A stretch of 14,640 nucleotides of DNA, taken from an uncultured Eubacteriales bacterium. Its GTDB lineage: Bacteria; Bacillota; Clostridia; Peptostreptococcales; Anaerovoracaceae. The notes under the pieces are model-generated. The model saw only the letters and a list, made by a program, of their open reading frames with translations. It was not told the DNA's origin and did not search any database. A program made the translations under genes and the position numbers. The stretch covers positions 1 through 14,640 of the forward strand of contig URWB01000053.1 in assembly GCA_900551415.1 (NCBI GenBank). Reading direction: 5' to 3'. The first letter of the stretch is position 1. Every line of letters starts with the position of its first letter. Shown one piece after another: positions 7,658-13,813 of the stretch.

Positions 7658-8914
7658 TTACAGCTGTACATGATTTTTGTATTTCAAATTCACATATTTC
7701 AGTTGCGAGGAAACCCAGTTAGCTGTCCCAAGCGGACCAACTTTTATATAGGAAATTCCTGCTTTTGCATAACAAGTTGTATTTGTTCCATTCATGACCT
7801 CGACAACCATAGATGGTGCAATCATATAGGAATTACCTTTCGTAGGGCTTACCGGAGTTACTTTCCATCTATTGCGATAGGCCGTATATGGGGCTTGGTT
7901 TATAATCTCTTGTCCGCCGGTGTTGTACTCATAACCATACTTGATACTTCCCAGAATGGCTTTGATATCTGTAGAAAGTTCCACGCTTATCGACCTGCGG
8001 GAATCTGTTTCTAAATGCAATCCACCTAAGACATGATATTTCTCCAGCTCCGGCGTATAAAGTTCACCATGATACTCCTTAACCCTCAACTCATTAAACG
8101 GAGTTACCGAAATATTTCCAACAAATGAGTCAATAGTTGTCGTTCCCTTTGTTTGATTTTTAAGCCCTATCGCGACAATATGAATCAGTGCAATTTTATA
8201 TCTGTCCAGATTACCGTTAGTATCATACTCTGTGTAGTTCATGTCCGCAGAAGAGGTGGAATATAGATAATAATATTCATCACTTATCCCAAACGAATTG
8301 CTGATATCATTTGATGTTGCACTTGTAATTGCATTTGTTTTAACTGTTTCTTCTATCATGCTCGGCGTTTTACATACCTCAGCATAGAACTCATTCATAT
8401 CAATAGATGCATTCTTTTGAAGTTGTGCCAACATGTCATGTGCATCTTCTTCTGACGGTTTCTCTACCACCCCAAAGGTTTCTTTGTCTGCAATTTCTGC
8501 AATGATTCTACTTATCCTATATTTTTTGTCTGCCGTTTTGCATATAGCTGCCCCTATGACACATTGGTTCTCCTCTAAGGTACTGCTTTCAAAGTTCAGA
8601 TTCAGACATTCAGCCAATTGCTTAATTTCATTTTGATTCACTTTTTCAATGATCGTCACATCACTCTTGGAAATCAAATCTTTCACTGATGCGGTGGACA
8701 TCTCCTGTATGCAGTCCTTGTTAACTGTGGTTATATCTGCTCCCTTGAATTTTGATATGTCCTCTGCACCAGCCAATTGCGCCGTATCTATAAGCGCAGT
8801 ATCATCGTTGTTTATCTTAATGGTTTCCACATGATTCATTGATGCATAGACAGGCACAATTGCAACTACAACACATAGCAAAAAACCAATGCTTCTCGTT
8901 ATAATTTTTCTCAT
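7658..8914 (-). CDS. Exported protein of unknown function (418 residues)
   Basis: I do not recognise this family. The N-terminus MRKIITRSIGFLLCVVVAIV followed by PVYAS is a clear Sec signal peptide with likely cleavage after VYA (residue 24). The mature chain has no further membrane segment and no sortase motif or lipobox, so release or loose wall association is expected. Residues 25-200 are acidic and helix-prone (LISKSDVTIIEKVNQNEIKQ, then EEDAHDMLAQLQKNASIDMN further on). The rest is rich in Thr, Tyr and beta-like stretches, ending in TANWVSSQLKYVNLKYKNHV. AAGGAAAAGGAA precedes the ATG at 8914. The gene is AT-rich and lies left of the first copy of the divergent promoter, where a TTGACG-17-TATGAT promoter faces it. 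Its place mirrors that of the exported 193-residue protein at the second copy, suggesting related roles under one regulator; that is inference. Confidence 0.8.
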   Translation of the reverse strand: MRKIITRSIGFLLCVVVAIVPVYASMNHVETIKINNDDTALIDTAQLAGAEDISKFKGADITTVNKDCIQEMSTASVKDLISKSDVTIIEKVNQNEIKQLAECLNLNFESSTLEENQCVIGAAICKTADKKYRISRIIAEIADKETFGVVEKPSEEDAHDMLAQLQKNASIDMNEFYAEVCKTPSMIEETVKTNAITSATSNDISNSFGISDEYYYLYSTSSADMNYTEYDTNGNLDRYKIALIHIVAIGLKNQTKGTTTIDSFVGNISVTPFNELRVKEYHGELYTPELEKYHVLGGLHLETDSRRSISVELSTDIKAILGSIKYGYEYNTGGQEIINQAPYTAYRNRWKVTPVSPTKGNSYMIAPSMVVEVMNGTNTTCYAKAGISYIKVGPLGTANWVSSQLKYVNLKYKNHVQL

Positions 8915-9023
8915 TTCCTTTTCCTTCTGTTATTTTTATCACTGCACACTTTTTATTTTCTCGCATAGCATAGCATTACACCATTTAACACCATCTATCG
9001 GTTTGTTGTCCTTTTGTGTTTTC

Positions 9024-9052
9024 ATCATAGTACAATTTTATTATTTCGTCAA
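9024..9052 (-). promoter_or_regulatory. Promoter for the 418-residue exported protein
   Basis: On the minus strand TTGACG (9047-9052), 17 bases and TATGAT (9024-9029) make a good sigma-A promoter about 105 bases before the ATG at 8914. Its -35 lies at the edge of the 85-base repeat shared with the padR promoter region. Confidence 0.7.
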
Positions 9053-9132
9053 TAATATTTTGTTTAATATAGTTTTTACATTTTTAATACGCTATGTAAT
9101 AATATATTTGAAGGGAGGTCTCCCCGTGCGCA
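9048..9132. repeat. 85-base direct repeat, copy 1: divergent promoter region with padR start
   Basis: This segment matches 10785-10869 at 82 of 85 positions without gaps. It contains the start of the minus-strand promoter, a plus-strand promoter (TTTACA 9075-9080, 16 bases, TAATAA 9097-9102), the inverted repeat TTACAT-N12-ATGTAA (9076-9099), a GAAGGGAGG ribosome binding site and a GTG start codon. It is a duplicated copy of the padR promoter; identity stops just after the start codon. Confidence 0.92.
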
Positions 9133-9140
9133 AAATGTGA
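9126..9140 (+). pseudogene. padR remnant, four codons then stop
   Basis: At the position matching the padR GTG (10863), copy 1 reads GTG CGC AAA ATG TGA, coding for four residues before a stop. The ribosome binding site and promoter are intact, but DNA after 9132 has no similarity to padR. The regulator has thus been lost from this copy while its control region stayed nearly unchanged. Confidence 0.7.
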
Positions 9141-9151
9141 AAGGAAGGGAT

Positions 9152-9313
9152 ATGAGGACGAAAGGATTCGATGAGGGAAAAATTTATACCATCAAAAAAG
9201 CAAATGACGTATCAGCGAGTTTTAAGTGTACACAAAAACGGTACCTTTCGCAGCGGTACAGACTGCTGCGGGGGTACCGTCTATTTTTATTATGCAGGAA
9301 AGTCTACCGCTAA
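9152..9313 (+). CDS. Small open frame behind the padR remnant, possibly a truncated gene
   Basis: An ATG at 9152 with a strong AAGGAAGGG ribosome binding site starts a 53-residue frame: MRTKGFDEGKIYTIKKANDV, then SASFK and a run through the following terminator hairpin. The first 25 residues have a coding-like look, whereas the rest (Arg/Tyr/Leu-rich) is hairpin DNA read as protein. It could be the head of a gene cut off when the terminator and minus-strand operon arrived, or a chance frame. It is placed where the duplicated promoter would transcribe it. No family is recognised. Confidence 0.3.
   Translation: MRTKGFDEGKIYTIKKANDVSASFKCTQKRYLSQRYRLLRGYRLFLLCRKVYR
9230..9290. terminator. Bidirectional hairpin terminator
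   Basis: The arms ACGGTACC (9238-9245) and GGTACCGT (9273-9280) pair perfectly, with a second internal stem CGCAGC (9249-9254) and GCTGCG (9265-9270). The plus strand continues CTATTTTTATT and the minus strand TTTTTGTGT, so it can work both ways. It ends the minus-strand operon (stop at 9340) and any transcript from the copy 1 plus-strand promoter. Confidence 0.8.
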
Positions 9314-9339
9314 AAATCGAATCGGCGAAGCTGACTTTC

Positions 9340-10059
9340 TTATGCGACAACAACGCTCAAGGTTTCATCTCCCGTATATACCTGAATGTACACTTTATGC
9401 CCAAGCACAAACAAGGTCTGAATATACGGATCCTCCTCCAATTCCTCCAGCGAGAAGCCATTTATCATAAAGAACGCCGCCTTTTGATTTAAAATCGTCT
9501 TTTTTATTGAGCAATAAAATGCGCTCTCCTGCATCTGACGAAGCAAATCGGCGTCTGCTTTCCCTTTACATTCGATAATATATGCTCCCGCTTCTGTATA
9601 GGGCGTCTCGCCATCCAGTGGGAGAAAATGTGTGGTGGACCAGTCCAGTTTTCCGTTCCTTTGCAGCTTGCGCATCTGTGAAACCGCTTGCGGATTTGCG
9701 TGTAAAACAGTCCAACCGACCACTTCGTTTTTTGAAGCATCATACAGGTACGAAACAACTTTAAAGATTCCTCTCAGTTTCTTTTCGTAATCTGCTTTTT
9801 CTGTTTGACCGTCGAGGAAAATATTGGATGCAACACTGCACACAGCCTTAGGATTATGCCTATGCGCCGCTGCTTGCTCTACAAGTTCCGACATGATCGC
9901 ATACTGTATTTCTACATCGTTTGAGAGAATTTCCTCTAAAAGGGATTCTTCCAGCGGTCTCTGCTGATCAGCTTTTCCACTTGTGTCTGTATCTACATCA
10001 AAGTAGACGATATCCGGCACATAATTCTCCCAGAGTTCTTTCAGTGTGATCTTTCTCAT
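9340..10059 (-). CDS. Cytosolic protein of unknown function (239 residues)
   Basis: I do not recognise this protein. It has no signal peptide or membrane segment and starts MRKITLKELWENYVPDIVYF. It is acidic, mixed alpha/beta in appearance, and includes a conspicuous AGAYIIECKGKADADLLRQM block (about 158-177) and a C-terminal IQVYTGDETLSVVVA. The IIECKGKAD segment superficially recalls the E-x-K strand of PD-(D/E)XK folds, but the rest of such a site was not found. GGGAGGG, 7 bases before the ATG at 10059, is a strong ribosome binding site. The gene begins 12 bases after the exported 193-residue protein and is clearly in its operon; a terminator follows about 50 bases after the stop. It could be a cytosolic partner such as an immunity or regulatory factor, which is speculation. 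Confidence 0.72.
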   Translation of the reverse strand: MRKITLKELWENYVPDIVYFDVDTDTSGKADQQRPLEESLLEEILSNDVEIQYAIMSELVEQAAAHRHNPKAVCSVASNIFLDGQTEKADYEKKLRGIFKVVSYLYDASKNEVVGWTVLHANPQAVSQMRKLQRNGKLDWSTTHFLPLDGETPYTEAGAYIIECKGKADADLLRQMQESAFYCSIKKTILNQKAAFFMINGFSLEELEEDPYIQTLFVLGHKVYIQVYTGDETLSVVVA

Positions 10060-10071
10060 ACTATTCCCTCC

Positions 10072-10653
10072 CTATGAAAAATCACTTTTTCTAAAAAATC
10101 TTGTACAGTTTGAAAGTGAAAGTATTTCATCAAATGAATCTATTACATAGAGGTCTGTAAGTTTGATATATATTTTCGAATTACCCTCTGCGCTCATAAT
10201 ATATTCATCCGACATCGTTTTTGTTCCAGCTCCATATCTCAAAGAAAAAGTCATAGAATTAAAAAGATTTCCTATTCCTAGTCTTGCAGCCTTGTAAAAT
10301 TCGATCGTACCGGCATGTTTTTTTATTCTCTTATCCGATGAGGTTATATTAATAGAAAAAGTAACATTTTTTCCACTCCATTCCTTTACAGTCAATGTCC
10401 CAACATATATTTCTGTACCAAAAATAATATTCCAAATGGATGTAGGACTTACAGGCTCTATGCTCCCATCTTCATTTACAACTAATCCATATGTCATAGT
10501 GCCGTTATTGTTTTCTACATCTTCTTTTTTAATTGTGATATAGTCCTCTGCCATTGAATCATTTTCATACGCAAATGCTGGAACAATACTCGTAACCGCC
10601 ATAATGAGTGACAAAATCACCACTACTAACATTTTCTTCGTTTTCATTTTCAT
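10072..10653 (-). CDS. Exported protein of unknown function (193 residues)
   Basis: The ATG at 10653 is chosen over an upstream one at 10722 because AGGAG lies 7 bases before it and it yields a clean signal peptide: MKMKTKKMLVVVILSLIMAV, then TSIVPAFA, cleaved before Tyr29. The mature chain of about 165 residues is beta-rich (IYVGTLTVKEWSGKNVTFSI, then MTFSLRYGAGTKTMSDEYIM), has a single Cys near its end, and carries no anchor. No family is recognised. It is the first gene of a two-gene operon reading away from the divergent promoter shared with padR, so PadR control is likely. The small exported protein on the other side of padR (11611-12081) is similarly sized and beta-rich, but no clear sequence similarity was seen by eye. 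Confidence 0.8.
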   Translation of the reverse strand: MKMKTKKMLVVVILSLIMAVTSIVPAFAYENDSMAEDYITIKKEDVENNNGTMTYGLVVNEDGSIEPVSPTSIWNIIFGTEIYVGTLTVKEWSGKNVTFSINITSSDKRIKKHAGTIEFYKAARLGIGNLFNSMTFSLRYGAGTKTMSDEYIMSAEGNSKIYIKLTDLYVIDSFDEILSLSNCTRFFRKSDFS

Positions 10654-10760
10654 AATTTTCTCCTGTAATTCTTTTTTCTCATGTAACTTTTTATAATAAA
10701 AATTACCTCCGCATTGTTCCACCCCCCCTTTTTACTCTATGCAACACACTCTGTGTATCT

Positions 10761-10789
10761 ACTGTATCATATGTATATTTCTTTGTCAA
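10761..10789 (-). promoter_or_regulatory. Promoter of the exported-protein operon
   Basis: On the minus strand TTGACA (10784-10789), 17 bases and TACAGT (10761-10766), with a TG one base upstream of the -10, form a strong extended promoter. It faces away from padR, and its -35 lies at the edge of the 85-base repeat, exactly as the minus-strand promoter does in copy 1. Confidence 0.75.
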
Positions 10790-10869
10790 TAATATTTTGT
10801 TTAATATAGTATTTACATTTTTAATACGCTATGTAATAATGTATTTGAAGGGAGGTCTCCCAGTGCGCA
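10785..10869. repeat. 85-base direct repeat, copy 2: divergent promoter region of padR
   Basis: This is the partner of 9048-9132 with three substitutions. Here the same promoter, inverted repeat, ribosome binding site and GTG lead into an intact padR gene, so this is likely the copy that still works as originally built. The repeats start 1,737 bases apart in the same orientation. Confidence 0.92.
10812..10839 (+). promoter_or_regulatory. padR promoter with overlapping inverted-repeat operator
   Basis: TTTACA (10812-10817), 16 bases and TAATAA (10834-10839) form the padR promoter. The inverted repeat TTACAT (10813-10818)-N12-ATGTAA (10831-10836) covers both hexamers. PadR-family operators commonly contain ATGT/ACAT arms, so self-repression is plausible. 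The repeat is unchanged in copy 1. Confidence 0.6.
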
Positions 10870-11219
10870 CAAAAACAAATTTTAGGTTCAGCTTTGCTGA
10901 ACTGATTATTTTATCCCTACTAGAAAAAAAAGATATTTACGGTTATGAATTTGTCCCGCTGTTGGAAAAAGCTTCTGGGGGCAGACTTGTCGTGACAGAA
11001 AGCACGCTGTACCCCACATTATACAAATTGCTAGACAGCCACTATATCTCCGACAGAGAGGAACGAGCCGGCAAACGCAGGATTCGAGTTTATTATCATC
11101 TGGAAGATGCCGGATCTGCACGGCTTGCCGCCTTGAAAGAGGAATACGCAAATCTAAGAGCAGGCATTGATACTATGCTCATGTATGAAGATGTATTGTG
11201 CGAAGGTGAAGAGTCATGA
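10863..11219 (+). CDS. PadR-family transcriptional regulator
   Basis: The 118-residue protein is a typical short PadR repressor: a winged HTH with LIILSLLEKKDIYGYEFVPL (about 15-34), the family signature ESTLYPTLYKLLDSHYI (about 48-64), a basic wing with RIRVYYHLEDAG, and a C-terminal dimerisation helix. The start is the GTG at 10863, seven bases after GGGAGG; an ATG farther upstream in the same frame lies within the promoter and is rejected. The stop overlaps the ATG of the next gene (ATGA), showing translational coupling. PadR proteins with a HAAS/DUF1700-like partner are a recurrent pair in Firmicutes, the partner often being membrane-bound. Likely targets are its own promoter and the divergent exported-protein operon. 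Confidence 0.93.
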   Translation: MRTKTNFRFSFAELIILSLLEKKDIYGYEFVPLLEKASGGRLVVTESTLYPTLYKLLDSHYISDREERAGKRRIRVYYHLEDAGSARLAALKEEYANLRAGIDTMLMYEDVLCEGEES

Positions 11220-11596
11220 ACCAAAAGGAACTTAACATTTATTTCAGGAAAATCAGACTGTTGCTTCCGATTTATTCAAAAGCAGAAAAACAATTCTTAA
11301 AAGACTTTAAAGACTCTGTTTTTGTTTTCATTGAACAAAATCCACTCTGCACCATGGACGATGTTATTGAGCGTTTCTCCACGCCGGAAGAAGTTGTCCA
11401 TGACTACATCTCAGAGGCTTTAGCAACAGAAAATCTATGCCAAAAAATTCAGTTTAGGCGCTTTGTCAAAAAGATTTTGCTCATACTGCTCATTGGCTTT
11501 TTAGCTGCGCTTGCAGTTCGCACTATCGCTTTGCTGCATATTGTCAACGAAAGTGAACAATACTACATAACTCGTGAAATCACAGAAATAGAGTGA
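11216..11596 (+). CDS. HAAS/DUF6120-like membrane protein encoded with PadR
   Basis: The 126-residue product has a cytosolic helical domain (about 1-75; LLPIYSKAEKQFLKDFKDSV and FSTPEEVVHDYISEAL), a single transmembrane helix (about 86-108; LLILLIGFLAALAVRTIALL) and a short tail of about 18 residues. The cytosolic part resembles the HAAS domain of DUF1700-type proteins, and the whole is reminiscent of DUF6120 proteins seen beside PadR genes in Clostridia; this is from memory and was not searched. Such proteins are thought to link a membrane or envelope signal to PadR. Its ATG overlaps the padR stop by four bases, and the next gene begins 14 bases after its own stop, so the three form one operon. 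Confidence 0.75.
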   Translation: MNQKELNIYFRKIRLLLPIYSKAEKQFLKDFKDSVFVFIEQNPLCTMDDVIERFSTPEEVVHDYISEALATENLCQKIQFRRFVKKILLILLIGFLAALAVRTIALLHIVNESEQYYITREITEIE

Positions 11597-11610
11597 TGAG
11601 GAGAAGAAAA

Positions 11611-12081
11611 ATGAAAAAAATACTATCCATCCTGCTTATTGTTGTTATTCTGTTTGCAATGCAATCAATCTTTGTTTTTGCCGAAACTGTCAATACTCCT
11701 ACGGTTGAAGATTTAGGCAATGGTTATTATACGATTACGGTGATTGAAAACATTCCTTCGCCGAATACATTGTTTGCTGCAAGTACTAGTACAACAAAAA
11801 GCAAAACAACTTATTTTAAAAACAAAAATAATGAAACTCTCTGGTATGTAAAAGTAACCGGAACCTTTACCTACGGAGATGGAACTGCGAAGTGTATAAG
11901 CCAAACGCCGAGTGCCGCATCTGAACATTCCGACTGGAAAGTCTCCAGTATCGCAGGAAGCAAATCAGGCAATACAGCCTCTGCAACAGCAACCGGAAAA
12001 AAATATCACTTAGGCAGCGTAATTGATTCTGTAACAGAGAAAGTACCCTTAACCTGCAGTCCAACCGGCGTATTTTCCTAA
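11611..12081 (+). CDS. Small exported beta-rich protein, DUF6147-like
   Basis: The start at 11611 follows GAGGAG by seven bases and gives a standard signal peptide (MKKILSILLIVVILFAMQSI then FVFA, cleaved before Glu25); a Met at 11593 would place six extra residues and lacks a site. The mature chain of about 130 residues is Thr/Ser-rich and beta-like: LGNGYYTITVIENI, TKSKTTYFKNKNNETLWYVK, VTGTFTYGDG, then a GSKSGNTASATATG stretch. Two cysteines (95 and 149) could form a disulfide, and the end is LTCSPTGVFS. I recall similar small exported proteins, listed as DUF6147, in gut Clostridia, but could not check. No biochemical role is known to me. It is the last gene of the padR operon, and a strong terminator follows. 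Confidence 0.72.
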   Translation: MKKILSILLIVVILFAMQSIFVFAETVNTPTVEDLGNGYYTITVIENIPSPNTLFAASTSTTKSKTTYFKNKNNETLWYVKVTGTFTYGDGTAKCISQTPSAASEHSDWKVSSIAGSKSGNTASATATGKKYHLGSVIDSVTEKVPLTCSPTGVFS

Positions 12082-12359
12082 CAAAGCATACGCACGATCT
12101 GGTAAAATGCACCGCTGCCCGCGGTGCACCATTGAAACGGTACGCCCGCGCGCCTTCGGCGCTGCGGAAGCGTACCGTTTTTATTTTTTTGTAATTTCCA
12201 AAAGCGCCTTGCGGAGCGCCGCTCACTCATGAGCGACGTGTGTGCATAGAAAGCTGTATTTCGTTATGCACACGTTTGTCCTTTTGTCTTCTTTATTTCG
12301 GATCGCTGCAACCTTTCATTTACTTAGTTGGAAAACGTAAAAAAATAAGCGAAATTTGG
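12082..12359. other. Gap rich in hairpins before the ATPase gene
   Basis: No gene was seen here. In order there are an 8-base-pair hairpin TGCACCGC/GCGGTGCA (12108-12128), the large terminator (12135-12190), a CGCTCA/TGAGCG hairpin (12220-12235), a 9-base-pair hairpin GTGTGCATA/TATGCACAC (12240-12273) followed by T-rich DNA, and the first of three ATPase promoter repeats (12327-12339). Confidence 0.5.
12135..12190 (+). terminator. Strong terminator of the padR operon
   Basis: AAACGGTACGC (12135-12145) pairs with GCGTACCGTTT (12170-12180). Inside, CCGC pairs with GCGG, and GCGCC with GGCGC around a TTC loop. TTATTTTTTT follows. It is one of the most stable hairpins in the window and belongs to the CGGTAC...GTACCG set. 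Confidence 0.88.
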
Positions 12360-12404
12360 TTGTAAAAACGTCAAAAAAGGCATATAATATGGTTGGAAAA
12401 CGTA
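12327..12404 (+). repeat. Three phased 13-base motifs across the ATPase promoter
   Basis: GTTGGAAAACGTA occurs at 12327-12339 and exactly again at 12392-12404; a close variant, GTTGTAAAAACGT, lies at 12359-12371. The starts are 32 and 33 bases apart, about three helical turns. The middle copy overlaps the -35 and the last one the transcription start, the layout expected for a cooperative repressor. Confidence 0.7.
12360..12388 (+). promoter_or_regulatory. Promoter of the AAA ATPase gene
   Basis: TTGTAA (12360-12365), 17 bases and a perfect TATAAT (12383-12388) place transcription start near 12395, some 26 bases before the ATG. GGAGG lies six bases before that ATG, within a short leader. Confidence 0.8.
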
Positions 12405-12420
12405 TTTTCGGAGGTGCCAC

Positions 12421-13776
12421 ATGCTGAAACGGAAAGTCGAAAAAGACATTCAAAACTGGCTTCAAGATGATAAAAGAGCTTTGCTCGTGTATGGTGTCAG
12501 ACAGGCCGGTAAGACCTATATCATTCGACACTGTCTGGAGTCCGAGGGCTGCAGCTATATAGAATTCAATCTGATTCGGGAGCCTGATATCATCAGGATC
12601 CTGGAAAGTGCTGCAGATATTGACGACCTGATCCTCAAGCTATCCTTGTACAGCGAAAAAAGAATCGTGCCGGGAGAAACAATTTTGTTCTTTGATGAAA
12701 TACAAAGATACAAAGAAATTGTAACCAGGATAAAATTCCTTGTGGAAGATCAAAGGTATCGTTACATTCTGAGCGGTTCACTTCTTGGCGTTGAAATCGT
12801 AAACCTAAAATCAGCCCCTGTGGGATATCTAAAGACGCTGCAAATGTATCCGCTGGATTTCGAAGAGTTTCTCCAACTGTTTCAGATCAGCGATGCTGTC
12901 TTTGAGGCATTGCGCGGTGCATATCAAAATGAAACACCTGTCGATCCAATCATTCACAAAAAAATGCTGCAGCTGTTTCATCTTTATCTGATCATCGGTG
13001 GTATGCCGGCTGCTGTAGATACGTATCGCCGCACAGAAAACATCGATATGGTTATGGATCAGCACCTGGCGATCCTGCAGCAATACAAGCTGGACTTTAC
13101 GCAATATGAAACAGAAAACAAAAAACTACTCCTGACCAGCATCTATGAGCTCATTCCCGCAGAGCTGAACGAACAAAACAAGCGTTTTAAACTAGCGGAT
13201 ATCGATAAAAAACTACGATTTGAAAAAATGAGCGATAGTTTCACATGGCTGTGGAAGGCAGGTGTTGCCCTCCCTGTGTTCAACATAACCGAGCCAAAGA
13301 TGCCGCTGCTGCTGAATCAAAAAAGCACATTATTTAAACTTTTTCTCTCTGATGTCGGCATGCTCACTACAATCTACGGGAAGTCTGTCAAACTCAAAAT
13401 CATAAATCAGGAAAAGGATATCAACAAAGGCGCTATCTATGAAAATGTCGCGGCGCAGGAATTGATCGCGCACGGCTGCCGCTGTTACTACTACAATAAT
13501 AAAAAACAAGGTGAATTAGATTTTGTTGTCGAACATGATGGTGCTGTCCTGCCGATCGAGATCAAAAGCGGCAAGGATTATAAGAAACACTCTGCCCTCG
13601 TCCAAGTACTGCAAAATGAGAATTATCATCTCACACGCGCAATCGTCTTCTCGAACTCCAATGTAGAGCGAGAAGGGAAAGTAACCTATCTTCCAATCTA
13701 CATGCTTATGTTCTTGAAAGAAAGTGATGTGAAATTTACCGACATTTCTATCGACAAATTTAAACTCACAATCTAG
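12421..13776 (+). CDS. AAA_14/DUF4143 ATPase with nuclease-like C-terminal domain
   Basis: The 451-residue protein has an N-terminal AAA ATPase domain with Walker A GVRQAGKT (25-32), Walker B ILFFDEIQ (88-95) and the sensor-like YILSGS (115-120), followed by a helical middle and a DUF4143 C-terminal domain. That domain shows a PD-(D/E)XK-like set: Glu341 in GAIYENVAAQEL, GELDFVV (Asp367) and LPIEIKSGK (Glu380, Lys382). The family is very common and multicopy in anaerobic bacteria and archaea; its function is unsettled, with suggestions of roles in mobile DNA or toxin-like activity. The gene stands alone with its own promoter, phased repeats and terminator, and looks like an independently mobile cargo unit. 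Family membership is firm; nuclease activity is inferred from motifs only. Confidence 0.92.
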   Translation: MLKRKVEKDIQNWLQDDKRALLVYGVRQAGKTYIIRHCLESEGCSYIEFNLIREPDIIRILESAADIDDLILKLSLYSEKRIVPGETILFFDEIQRYKEIVTRIKFLVEDQRYRYILSGSLLGVEIVNLKSAPVGYLKTLQMYPLDFEEFLQLFQISDAVFEALRGAYQNETPVDPIIHKKMLQLFHLYLIIGGMPAAVDTYRRTENIDMVMDQHLAILQQYKLDFTQYETENKKLLLTSIYELIPAELNEQNKRFKLADIDKKLRFEKMSDSFTWLWKAGVALPVFNITEPKMPLLLNQKSTLFKLFLSDVGMLTTIYGKSVKLKIINQEKDINKGAIYENVAAQELIAHGCRCYYYNNKKQGELDFVVEHDGAVLPIEIKSGKDYKKHSALVQVLQNENYHLTRAIVFSNSNVEREGKVTYLPIYMLMFLKESDVKFTDISIDKFKLTI

Positions 13777-13813
13777 CTGGCAGCACGTTTCTTTTTAAAC
13801 GTCGCATCACAAA

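Noticed and set aside
9171..9470. 99- and 88-codon plus-strand frames starting at 9171 and 9226
   Set aside because: They cross the bidirectional terminator and then overlap the 3' end of the minus-strand 239-residue gene, which has a strong ribosome binding site and operon context.
10797..10862. Extended N-terminus for PadR from an upstream ATG
   Set aside because: The extension would translate the promoter and ribosome binding site; the GTG at 10863 is correctly placed after GGGAGG and gives a normal PadR length.
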